Positions 1-5,403 of a stretch of 8,234 nt of DNA are shown here, piece after piece. A program made the translations under genes and the position numbers. The notes beneath the pieces are model-generated. The model was not told the origin of the DNA and made no database searches. It worked only from the letters and a program-made list of their open reading frames with translations. Position 1 is the stretch's first letter. Each line of letters begins with the position of its first letter. The stretch is from RGIG995 sp045652445 (lineage in GTDB: Bacteria > Bacillota > Clostridia > Oscillospirales > UBA644): contig JAZRUJ010000016.1 of assembly GCA_045652445.1 (NCBI GenBank), forward strand, positions 1 to 8,234, in the 5' to 3' direction.

Positions 1-506
1 TGGACGACGGACGGATCACCGACGCACACGGAAAAGTCGTTTCTTTTGAACATTGTATCATCGTTATGACTTCCAACGCCGGGTCTCATTCCAAAGCAAC
101 CGCCGCCGGATTTAACCGTTCTTCCGAGGAATTGTCTGCGGAGCGGACGAAAAAAGCCCTATCGGATTTCCTGCGTCCTGAATTTTTGAATCGGGTGGAT
201 GAAATTATCACCTTCCGATCTCTTCCCAAAGAAGTATTCCCCGATATTGTCCGGCTCGCTCTGGATGAATTGGCGGTGGGATTGAAAGAACGGGAAATCG
301 CCTTTGAATGTTCCGATCAGGCAGTTGCCCTGTTGGCGGAAAAATCGTATAGTGCCGAATACGGTGCCAGAAACGTCCGCCGGGTAGTTCAAACGGAAAT
401 CGAAGACCGTGCCGTGCGGATTTTGTGCGAAACGTTTGACGTTCCCCGGTCGGTCTCCGTGTCGGAAGATCAGGGTGAAATTCACGTATCGTTGCAGATG
501 CAGTAA
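1..506 (+). CDS. ClpC/ClpA-type AAA+ unfoldase, C-terminal part (5' end outside window)
   Basis: This is the C-terminal ~167 residues of an HSP100 ATPase. The open frame runs from position 3 without a start and stops at TAA 504-506. It begins with DDGRITDAHGK, just after where Walker B of the second AAA+ domain would lie. The sensor-1 stretch IIVMTSN follows, then the arginine-finger box LRPEFLNRVDEII, then the sensor-2 motif YGARNVRR. An AGF tripeptide (in AAGFNR) sits where ClpC and ClpA carry the IGF/LGF loop that docks ClpP; ClpB lacks this loop. I therefore read it as a ClpP-partner unfoldase of ClpC type rather than ClpB. The MTSNAGS...AGF spacing and the GARN sequence resemble, from memory, the second shorter ClpC-like family of Clostridia. 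A second ClpC starts at 6435, so this is either a paralogue or, less likely, the missing end of that gene. No obvious terminator follows it. Confidence 0.88.
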   Translation, partial: DDGRITDAHGKVVSFEHCIIVMTSNAGSHSKATAAGFNRSSEELSAERTKKALSDFLRPEFLNRVDEIITFRSLPKEVFPDIVRLALDELAVGLKEREIAFECSDQAVALLAEKSYSAEYGARNVRRVVQTEIEDRAVRILCETFDVPRSVSVSEDQGEIHVSLQMQ

Positions 507-553
507 ATTTTTCCATTATTAATGTCAAAATTTCAAAAATCGCCAAATCCCTC

Positions 554-582
554 TTGACAATCGAATTAAAATTCGTTATAAT
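554..582 (+). promoter_or_regulatory. Consensus sigma-A promoter of the secreted-protein gene
   Basis: TTGACA (554-559) and TATAAT (577-582) match the consensus exactly, with a 17-bp spacer. The expected start of transcription is near 589, giving a leader of about 37 nt before the ATG at 626. The spacer contains an inverted repeat, CGAATT-AA-AATTCG (562-575), which could be an operator. The predicted strength fits the gene's codon bias. Confidence 0.88.
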
Positions 583-625
583 AGGTTAGGAAAACTTTTA
601 ACATTAAAAAGGAGAGTATTGTGTT

Positions 626-1561
626 ATGAAAAAATTTCTCACACTTTTTCTGGCTCTTTGCCTGATCGCCTCCATCGCCACCTGCTTTGTAATCTCTGCG
701 AATGCAGAAGAAGAATTCGAAGTTGAAGTTGGTTTGCCTTACGAATGGAACGATCAGTCCGAAAAGCCCAACGGTGCTATGAAATGGCGGAACAGTAAGG
801 GCGTCAGTGCTGACGGCCTTTGGCAGTATCACTACTACTGGTTGGATGCTCCCGAAGGAGAAAACCCCTATCGTCCCTTGAAATTCTGCGGAAGCATCAG
901 TGGTTTTGCTTGGAACTCTATTGTTGGCGGCGACGATAACGGCGTAGGTTATGCCCGTGTTCTCGATGTCGGTAAGAATTTCCATCCCGCAAGCAAAGCT
1001 GATGTTGTCAAAACCTTCTATTGCCCCTCCGGTGGTACCATCGAAATCAAATCCGTACTGGCTCGTGAAAACGACGTTACCCCCGGCGGTGAAGCAAACG
1101 GTACTTCTTTTGCTATCTACGTAGAAGATCGCTTGGTTTATCCTGAAGAAGGCGGCGGAGAATATTTGATTCTCGATTCTACCGCTTCTCAAGAAGTTAC
1201 CGTAAGAGTCGACGTTGCTAAAAATGAACGTGTTCGCATTCATGTTGGTGCTATGGGCGACCAGTCCAGCGACAAGATTTCCATGGAAAACTCCATCACC
1301 TACAAAGAACTGAATGATTCCGAAGTAGAGGCTGAAACCGATACCGTTATCACCCCCTCTTACAATAATGGAAACAATTCCAACGATGCCGACGATAATA
1401 ATAACGTTGGAAACAATGGCGGAAACATTCAGAACAATAACAACAATAATAAGGGCGGCATCTCTACCGGTGCAATCGTCGGAATTGTTGTTGGTGCAGT
1501 GGCAGTCGTTGTTGTTGCCGCTGTGGTAATCATCATTCTGAAAAAGAAAAAGCAAGACTAA
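626..1561 (+). CDS. Secreted, C-terminally membrane-anchored protein with Asn-rich stalk, function unknown
   Basis: I do not recognise a family for this 311-residue protein. Residues 1-27 form a classical signal peptide: a KK start, a hydrophobic core and a likely cut after ANA27 before an acidic EEE. Residues ~28-240 form an extracellular domain predicted to be beta-rich, with many Trp/Tyr and Gly residues (KWRNSKG, WQYHYYW). It could be a carbohydrate-binding-like or adhesive fold, but that is a guess. Residues ~245-276 are a low-complexity Asn/Gly/Asp linker. Residues ~280-305 are one Gly/Ala/Val/Ile membrane helix, followed by the basic tail KKKKQD. The layout is a type I membrane protein displayed outside the cell, without an LPxTG sortase signal or a proper lipobox. 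The start is supported by GGAG at 611-614 and the consensus promoter. The gene is monocistronic, with its own promoter and terminator. Its codons favour GTT, GCT, GGT and CGT more than neighbouring genes do, which suggests high expression. Confidence 0.9.
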   Translation: MKKFLTLFLALCLIASIATCFVISANAEEEFEVEVGLPYEWNDQSEKPNGAMKWRNSKGVSADGLWQYHYYWLDAPEGENPYRPLKFCGSISGFAWNSIVGGDDNGVGYARVLDVGKNFHPASKADVVKTFYCPSGGTIEIKSVLARENDVTPGGEANGTSFAIYVEDRLVYPEEGGGEYLILDSTASQEVTVRVDVAKNERVRIHVGAMGDQSSDKISMENSITYKELNDSEVEAETDTVITPSYNNGNNSNDADDNNNVGNNGGNIQNNNNNNKGGISTGAIVGIVVGAVAVVVVAAVVIIILKKKKQD

Positions 1562-1570
1562 TCGAACATA

Positions 1571-1601
1571 AAAAAAGAGCATCGAAACGATGCTCTTTTT
1601 T
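1571..1601. terminator. Rho-independent terminator after the secreted-protein gene (bidirectional form)
   Basis: A 14-bp perfect stem (1571-1584 with 1588-1601) closes a 3-nt AAA loop. The core is GAGCATCG/CGATGCTC, flanked by six A on the left and six T on the right. It begins 10 nt after the stop codon of the upstream gene and can act on either strand. Confidence 0.93.
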
Positions 1602-1623
1602 ATTTAAATGGAAGAATAATATT

Positions 1624-1657
1624 AAAAAAGACCTTGTCGTTTGACAAGGTCTTTTTT
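1624..1657. terminator. Rho-independent terminator of the tRNA cluster (bidirectional form)
   Basis: A 15-bp perfect stem (1624-1638 with 1643-1657) closes a GTTT loop, with A6 on one side and T6 on the other. Read on the minus strand it starts one nucleotide past the encoded CCA of tRNA-His, so it ends the tRNA transcript. It also backs up the terminator at 1571-1601 for the convergent gene. Confidence 0.92.
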
Positions 1658-1658
1658 A

Positions 1659-1736
<78 letters not shown>

Positions 1737-1761
1737 ATATATAAAATTGTTGAAAGCAAAA

Positions 1762-1838
1762 TGGTACATCCGGAGGGACTCGAACCCCCGACCTATTGCT
1801 TAGAAGGCAATTGCTCTATCCAGTTGAGCTACGGATGC
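1762..1838 (-). tRNA. tRNA-Arg (anticodon TCT)
   Basis: The minus strand gives a 77-nt cloverleaf. The anticodon arm is ATTGC-CTTCTAA-GCAAT with anticodon TCT, reading AGA/AGG. The T arm is GGGGG-TTCGAGT-CCCTC, with one G-T pair. CCA is encoded at 1764-1762 after discriminator A73. The acceptor stem GCATCCG/CGGATGT closes with a G1-U72 wobble instead of a Watson-Crick pair. It lies between tRNA-Gly (4-nt gap) and tRNA-His (25-nt gap) in one transcript. Confidence 0.95.
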
Positions 1839-1842
1839 GTGT

Positions 1843-1916
1843 TGGAGCGGATGACGAGAATCGAACTCGCACGACCAGCTTGGGAAGCTGGGGTTCTACC
1901 ACTAAACTACACCCGC
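1843..1916 (-). tRNA. tRNA-Gly (anticodon CCC)
   Basis: The minus strand gives a 74-nt cloverleaf. The anticodon arm is CCAGC-TTCCCAA-GCTGG with anticodon CCC, reading GGG. The acceptor stem is GCGGGTG/CATCCGC with one G-T pair. The discriminator is U73, as usual for glycine, and CCA is encoded at 1845-1843. It is the first gene of the tRNA transcript, with its 5' end about 20 nt after the -10 box of the promoter at 1936-1964. Confidence 0.95.
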
Positions 1917-1935
1917 AAGGCAATTCAGCCTAACT

Positions 1936-1964
1936 ATTATAGCACAAATGCCCCCGTTTTGCAA
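1936..1964 (-). promoter_or_regulatory. Promoter of the tRNA Gly-Arg-His cluster
   Basis: On the minus strand, TTGCAA (1964-1959) and TATAAT (1941-1936) are separated by 17 bp. A TG dinucleotide just upstream of the -10 box gives an extended -10. Position and strength fit a stable-RNA promoter. The -35 box lies within the loop of the hairpin at 1949-1971. Confidence 0.85.
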
Positions 1965-1971
1965 GGGGGCA
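1949..1971 (-). terminator. Possible weak terminator hairpin after the DUF4130 gene
   Basis: TGCCCCC (1949-1955) pairs with GGGGGCA (1965-1971) around a 9-nt loop. Read on the minus strand it comes about 30 nt after the stop codon of the DUF4130 gene. It is followed by only three T, so intrinsic termination may be partial. The hairpin covers the -35 box and part of the spacer of the tRNA promoter. Confidence 0.45.
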
Positions 1972-2002
1972 AAAGGGAATTTTTTGTGACATATCGGAAA
2001 AA

Positions 2003-2749
2003 TCAAAGAGTTTGGTGAAATTCCGTCAAAAAGGCACGGTATCGCCTGGGCAGATAAGAATCTTGCAGCCGTTTGTTTTCCCGGGCTGCAATGGAAACCG
2101 AGCGATAGTATTCTCTCCAAAGTCTCTGAAATGTTTCCTCCGGTTGGGAATTTCGTTGTGGCAGTTTCTGCTCTGAATATAAAACTTTCCATTCTTGCCC
2201 GTTATAAACCCCATAGAGCGACCGTTTGCAATCGTAAATTAAAAAAGATTGATCGTTAAATCTCCGGGTAAAGTGAGGCATCAGAAAGGGGAGGATATTA
2301 TTGTCCGGCGAAAATTCGGAACAGTACAATCCCTCCTCTCGTTGTGCAAACCGCAAAAACCCCATCATGCGGTGAATCTCCAAGGTTACCCGTGCCGTCA
2401 TATCGCAAAAATCCATTACGTTGGGGTCGTGATACCGTTTTTGTACTCCCTGACCGTATTTAAAGACCGACAAGATCCAATAAAAGATCTTTCGATTCTT
2501 ATCCGGGTCACAGGAAGCGTATCCGTAACTTAATTGATGAATCCCGTTCAGTCCCAGCCGGAGATGGATTCCCCTTTCAATCCGCAAGGCTTTTGCTTCG
2601 TCGGGTTGTACCGTTACAATGCGGGATTGTAAGGGAGGCTCGGTCACGTCTCCGTCGGTAATCAGATCGGGCAATTCTTTTTGTTGGTAGGCGTGAAAAA
2701 TCGCAGAAAGAAATCCGTCCAATCCTCCGGAATATTGATAGATTAACAT
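2003..2749 (-). CDS. DUF4130 / TIGR03915-type putative DNA metabolism protein
   Basis: This 248-residue soluble protein has the start and layout I associate with the TIGR03915/DUF4130 family ("probable DNA metabolism protein"). The N terminus is MLIYQYSGGLDGFLSAIFHAY. A central region contains YHDPNVMDFCDMTARVTLEIHRMMGFLRF, and the C-terminal half contains LPFLMPHFTRRFNDQSFLIYD. The biochemical activity is not known. Family members occur next to a radical SAM protein, as here, and some are fused to or beside a uracil-DNA-glycosylase-like domain. I see no such domain: the protein ends soon after the DUF region. Start choice: ATG at 2749 has AAGGAG (2760-2755) five bases upstream and matches the family start; an in-frame ATG at 2773 has no such site. 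The gene follows the radical SAM gene by 28 nt and is almost certainly co-transcribed with it. Confidence 0.85.
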   Translation of the reverse strand: MLIYQYSGGLDGFLSAIFHAYQQKELPDLITDGDVTEPPLQSRIVTVQPDEAKALRIERGIHLRLGLNGIHQLSYGYASCDPDKNRKIFYWILSVFKYGQGVQKRYHDPNVMDFCDMTARVTLEIHRMMGFLRFAQREEGLYCSEFSPDNNILPFLMPHFTRRFNDQSFLIYDCKRSLYGVYNGQEWKVLYSEQKLPQRNSQPEETFQRLWREYYRSVSIAARENKRLQDSYLPRRYRAFLTEFHQTL

Positions 2750-2777
2750 AAAATCTCCTTTATAATAAAACATAAGG

Positions 2778-4082
2778 CTAAAACTGTCCGGTCAGGGCGG
2801 GCATTTTTGCCTCGTTTAAGAGAAGAGCCGCATCGGTAAGGGAGATCTGACCCGGTTCCCGTTCTCCGTATCCCGGAGCCAATAAATAAGACCGCAATAC
2901 CGCCCGGTTTTCTCCGCACCCGTAATATTTTCCGTTGCAGGTGATGAAATGAGCCGCCCGACGCAGAACCACCCTCATTTTTTTCAAATCCTCGTACCGT
3001 AACGTAGAAACTTCTCTTGCCCGGGCAATTCGCCAGGCGGATTTTACCCCAATTCCGGGAACCCGCAGCAGCATTTCGTAGGGAGCCGTGTTGATCTCTA
3101 CGGGAAAGCATTCCGGATGCCGTAACGCCCAATCGGATTTTGGATCCACCGCCGGATCAAAATTTTGTCCCGGTTCCAGCAGTTCTTCCGCCGTAAATCC
3201 GTAAAATCGCAGCAGCCAATCCGCTTGATACAGTCGGTTTTCCCGCAACAGATCCGGGGGTTTTACGGGAAGAAGGGAAGGATTGCCCACGGGAACGTAG
3301 GCGGAATAATACACCCGTTTCATGGCAAACTGACGGTATAGCCCCTCGCTTAACCGTAAAATCACCCCGTCCGGGTCGGGAGTTGCCCCAATAATCATCT
3401 GGGTGGTCTGTCCCGCGGGAAGAATCTTGGATCGCCCTTTTAAGGCAAGAGCCTTTTCGGAAATCATAGCCAGCCGTTTCATGGGTTTGAGGATGGATTC
3501 TTTCGTCTTTTGCGGTGCCAGAAGTTTTAATCCCGCCGACGTGGGCAGTTCGATGTTTTCACTCATGCGGTCCGCATACCGAGAGGCAAGGTCGATCCAA
3601 TCGGGATCACAGCCGGGAACTGCCTTTAAATGTACGTAGCCGTGGAAGTTATATTCCGTGCGAAGAAGCATGACCGTTTCGGTCAATCGTGCCATGGTCT
3701 CGTCCGGCGAGGAAAAGAGTGCGGAGGAGAGAAATAATCCCTCAATGTAATTTCGACGGTAAAAACCCACGGTAATTTCGCAGATTTCCCGAGGAGTCAA
3801 TGTTGCCCGGGGGAGGTCTTCTTCCCGGCGATTGACACAGTATTTGCAGTTGTAGACGCATTCGTTTGACATCAGTATCTTTAATAAGGAAACACACCGT
3901 CCGTCCGGTGTAAAGGAATGGCAGATTCCCGCTGCCGCACAGTCTCCAAGTCCGCCCTTTTTTGCTCGCCGCTCCGATCCGGAGGAGGAACAGGATACGT
4001 CGTACTTTGCTCCTTCGGTAAGAATGCGGATCTTGTCTTCCAGGGTTAATTCCGAAAGAACCGCCGGTGCCGTTCCTTCCAT
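2778..4082 (-). CDS. Putative DNA modification/repair radical SAM protein (TIGR03916-like)
   Basis: This 434-residue enzyme carries the radical SAM iron-sulfur motif CxxxCxxC at C75, C79 and C82 (ECVYNCKYCVNR). It should bind a [4Fe-4S] cluster and cleave S-adenosylmethionine. The family signature around it is clear: LTLEDKIRIL, KYDVSCSSSGS (C31), GICHSFTPDGRC (C54, C63) and RRNYIEGLFLSS. At about residues 328-350 a helix-hairpin-helix segment (INTAPYEMLLRVPGIGVKSA) suggests non-specific DNA binding. CNGKYYGCG near residue 380 adds two late Cys. The substrate is unknown. Family naming and linkage to DUF4130 or uracil-glycosylase-like domains point to DNA repair or base modification. Start choice: ATG 4082 has GAAGGGGGG at 4097-4089, and the in-frame ATG at 4181 lies upstream of the promoter -35 box. 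It heads a two-gene operon divergent from the ctsR operon. Confidence 0.9.
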   Translation of the reverse strand: MEGTAPAVLSELTLEDKIRILTEGAKYDVSCSSSGSERRAKKGGLGDCAAAGICHSFTPDGRCVSLLKILMSNECVYNCKYCVNRREEDLPRATLTPREICEITVGFYRRNYIEGLFLSSALFSSPDETMARLTETVMLLRTEYNFHGYVHLKAVPGCDPDWIDLASRYADRMSENIELPTSAGLKLLAPQKTKESILKPMKRLAMISEKALALKGRSKILPAGQTTQMIIGATPDPDGVILRLSEGLYRQFAMKRVYYSAYVPVGNPSLLPVKPPDLLRENRLYQADWLLRFYGFTAEELLEPGQNFDPAVDPKSDWALRHPECFPVEINTAPYEMLLRVPGIGVKSAWRIARAREVSTLRYEDLKKMRVVLRRAAHFITCNGKYYGCGENRAVLRSYLLAPGYGEREPGQISLTDAALLLNEAKMPALTGQF

Positions 4083-4108
4083 CGAGATCCCCCCTTCTGT
4101 TAAAAAAT

Positions 4109-4122
4109 CGAACATTAATTCG
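4109..4122 (-). promoter_or_regulatory. Putative LexA (SOS) box at the radical SAM operon start
   Basis: Read on the minus strand, CGAATTAATGTTCG matches 12 of 14 positions of the Bacillus/Clostridia SOS box CGAACRNRYGTTCG. It is flanked by T and A, which extend the palindrome. It begins five bases past the -10 box, over the expected start of transcription, where a bound repressor would block initiation. The left arm has T instead of C at position 5. Confidence 0.5.
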
Positions 4123-4127
4123 AATAT

Positions 4128-4156
4128 AGTATACCATGGTTCTTTCGAAAAAGCAA
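4128..4156 (-). promoter_or_regulatory. Promoter of the radical SAM-DUF4130 operon
   Basis: On the minus strand, TTGCTT (4156-4151) and TATACT (4133-4128) have a 17-bp spacer ending in TGG, an extended -10. Transcription should start near 4121, leaving a leader of about 40 nt before the ATG at 4082. This placement rules out the longer frame from 4181. Confidence 0.78.
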
Positions 4157-4207
4157 GGGGAGAGGGGTAAAATTCAAACATATTTACGATTTATGGGATA
4201 AAGATCC

Positions 4208-4273
4208 AAAAATCAAAAAAATAGAAAATAAGAGAAAAATCAAAAAAATAAAAGAAAATAATCAAAAATCAAA
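4208..4273. repeat. A-tract direct repeats in the divergent intergenic region
   Basis: AAAAATCAAAAAAATA occurs perfectly at 4208-4223 and 4235-4250, 27 bp apart. A shortened copy, AAAAATCAAA, lies at 4264-4273. The whole stretch is runs of A broken by single G, T or C on the plus strand. Such runs often give curved DNA or act as upstream promoter elements. No ORF or hairpin is visible, and the rest of 4157-4298 shows nothing else. Confidence 0.6.
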
Positions 4274-4298
4274 GCTAAATTGAAACGAACGATGGATT

Positions 4299-4315
4299 TC
4301 TGACTTTATTTGACC
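4299..4315 (-). promoter_or_regulatory. Possible second, degenerate CtsR operator upstream of the ctsR promoter
   Basis: TCTGACT-TTA-TTTGACC on the plus strand is the reverse complement of the CtsR operator RGTCAAA-NAN-RGTCAAA with one mismatch (C at the second base). Spacing and the central T are correct. It ends 10 bp upstream of the -35 box of the ctsR promoter. Confidence 0.45.
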
Positions 4316-4325
4316 TTTTCGGGAG

Positions 4326-4354
4326 TTGCATTTTTGCGGTTTATGGTGTATAAT
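4326..4354 (+). promoter_or_regulatory. Sigma-A promoter of the ctsR-mcsA-mcsB-clpC operon
   Basis: TTGCAT (4326-4331) and TATAAT (4349-4354) are separated by 17 bp. Transcription should start near 4361, just before the CtsR operator at 4369-4391. No other promoter is evident inside the operon. Confidence 0.82.
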
Positions 4355-4368
4355 AAGGGCACAATAAA

Positions 4369-4391
4369 AGTCAAAGATGGTCAAAGTCAAA
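4369..4391 (+). promoter_or_regulatory. CtsR operator (heptad direct repeats)
   Basis: AGTCAAA-GAT-GGTCAAA (4369-4385) matches the CtsR consensus RGTCAAA-NAN-RGTCAAA at every specified position. A third heptad, AGTCAAA (4385-4391), follows, sharing one base with the second. The site lies just downstream of the expected transcription start and upstream of the ctsR ribosome binding site, the usual place for autorepression. Confidence 0.93.
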
Positions 4392-4415
4392 AAAATGACC
4401 GGAAACGAGGTCCCC

Positions 4416-4871
4416 ATGAAGTCCAGCGATTTGATTGCCGCTTTTTTAATTGAAGCTTTGGAAAAGCAGGACGGTTCTCTGGAACTGCAGCGAAACGAAC
4501 TTGCCCAGCAGTTCAACGTGGTTCCAAGCCAGATCAATTACGTGATATCTTCTCGCTTCACACCGGAGCGGGGGTATTTGATCGAAAGCCGCCGGGGCGG
4601 AGGAGGATACATTCGAATCCGCCGGGTGCGAAGCGATAAACGTACCCATATTATGCACGTTGTTAACGCCGTGGGAAAAAACATCAATTGTTTTAACGCC
4701 GATTTATTCCTGAAGAATATGTCGGATTACGGCTATCTTTCCGCCGAGCAGGTTCGGTTGATCCGTGCCGCTTTGTCGGAAAACGCCCTGTCGTCCCTGC
4801 CTGCTGCGGTGCGGGACTTTGTTCGGGCGGATATTTTCAAATATATGCTTATTTCCGTGGCAACGGAATAA
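4416..4871 (+). CDS. ctsR: CtsR, class III heat-shock repressor
   Basis: This 151-residue repressor of clp genes has an N-terminal winged helix-turn-helix. VPSQINYVISSRFTPERGYLIESRRGGGGYIRI (about residues 36-68) is nearly the textbook CtsR signature, and the Gly-rich wing contacts DNA and serves as the heat sensor in characterised homologues. The C-terminal half (about 75-151) is the helical dimerisation and McsB-interaction domain, ending in FKYMLISVA. Start choice: ATG 4416 has GAGG at 4407-4410, and its product begins where homologues begin. The in-frame ATGs at 4377 and 4395 lie in or just after the operator without a ribosome site. It is first in the operon and represses it through the operator at 4369-4391. 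mcsA follows after 28 nt. Confidence 0.96.
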   Translation: MKSSDLIAAFLIEALEKQDGSLELQRNELAQQFNVVPSQINYVISSRFTPERGYLIESRRGGGGYIRIRRVRSDKRTHIMHVVNAVGKNINCFNADLFLKNMSDYGYLSAEQVRLIRAALSENALSSLPAAVRDFVRADIFKYMLISVATE

Positions 4872-4899
4872 GAATGAAATCAGGAAAGGAGTCCCTGTT

Positions 4900-5403
4900 A
4901 TGCTTTGTGAAAATTGCAAAAAGAATACTGCCACCACCTATTTTAAACAAACGGTCAACGGAAAGACCCGTGAAGTATTTCTTTGCTCTGAATGTGCCGC
5001 CAAACTCGGTCTTGGCGATTCGATGATGAATTTTGGAAATTTCGGATTGGGATTGAGTGCCATGTCCGAACTTTTCGGAGGATATCCCGCACCCGGGGGC
5101 AGTACCTGTCCCACCTGCGGAATTTCTCTGCAAGAAGTGTCTCGTTCCGGCATGATGGGTTGTGCGGACTGCTACGATACCTTCCGGGACTACCTCCGCA
5201 AGTTGCTCCCCCGGATTTCCGGCAACAAAGTTCACACCGGGAAAGTTCCCCACGCTTCGGAACAGAATCAGCCCGACGACGTGGCTTCCCTCAAAGCCAA
5301 ATTGGCGGAAGCGGTAAAAACCGAAAATTTCGAAGAAGCCACCGTTTTGCGGGATAAAATCCGGGAACTGGAAGCAAAACAGGAGAAAGGGGAAGACCAA
5401 TGA
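4900..5403 (+). CDS. mcsA: McsA, zinc-finger activator of the McsB arginine kinase
   Basis: This 167-residue protein has two double CxxC zinc modules: C3/C6 with C29/C32, then C70/C73 with C88/C91. A Gly/Phe-rich linker (about 42-65) separates them. A C-terminal UVR motif (about 130-160, LAEAVKTENFEEATVLRDKI) follows. In Bacillus and Staphylococcus, McsA binds and stimulates McsB and helps tune CtsR and ClpC activity; all cysteines needed for that architecture are present. AAGGAG at 4886-4891 sets the ATG at 4900, and longer in-frame starts would run into ctsR. The stop overlaps the mcsB start by 4 bp (ATGA), implying translational coupling and matched amounts of the two partners. Confidence 0.95.
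   Translation: MLCENCKKNTATTYFKQTVNGKTREVFLCSECAAKLGLGDSMMNFGNFGLGLSAMSELFGGYPAPGGSTCPTCGISLQEVSRSGMMGCADCYDTFRDYLRKLLPRISGNKVHTGKVPHASEQNQPDDVASLKAKLAEAVKTENFEEATVLRDKIRELEAKQEKGEDQ

Noticed and set aside
507..553. Possible terminator or CtsR-like site after the first gene (TGTCAAAATTTCAAA)
   Set aside because: No stem-loop with a T tract is visible, and the heptads do not meet the CtsR consensus or spacing.
1378..1452. AAC/AAT-rich tract as a possible microsatellite or phase-variable repeat
   Set aside because: It encodes an Asn linker but the codons are mixed (AAC, AAT, GGC, GAT) and not a uniform tandem repeat, so slippage-based switching is unlikely.
566..1582. 338-residue minus-strand ORF opposite the secreted-protein gene
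   Set aside because: It mirrors a gene with promoter, ribosome site, signal peptide and terminator on the plus strand. Its own product is low-complexity (Asn/Val/Ile runs) from the complementary codons, and it runs into the terminator.
1761..2018. 85-residue plus-strand ORF (PEGLEPPTYC..., MTRIELARPAWEAGVL...)
   Set aside because: It is the antisense reading of tRNA-Arg and tRNA-Gly, a well-known type of spurious annotation.
2249..2533. 94-residue plus-strand ORF within the DUF4130 gene
   Set aside because: It is antisense to a recognised coding sequence and shows no start signal or domain.
4083..4181. 33-residue N-terminal extension of the radical SAM protein (ATG at 4181)
   Set aside because: The extension lies over and upstream of the promoter (4128-4156) and has no family match. 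The ATG at 4082 has a strong ribosome site.
4377..4415. 13-residue N-terminal extension of CtsR (ATG at 4377)
   Set aside because: This ATG is inside the CtsR operator, without a ribosome binding site. Homologues begin at the residue encoded at 4416.
4182..4415. CIRCE (HrcA) element near the heat-shock operon
   Set aside because: No TTAGCACTC-N9-GAGTGCTAA-like inverted repeat is present; regulation here appears to be by CtsR.
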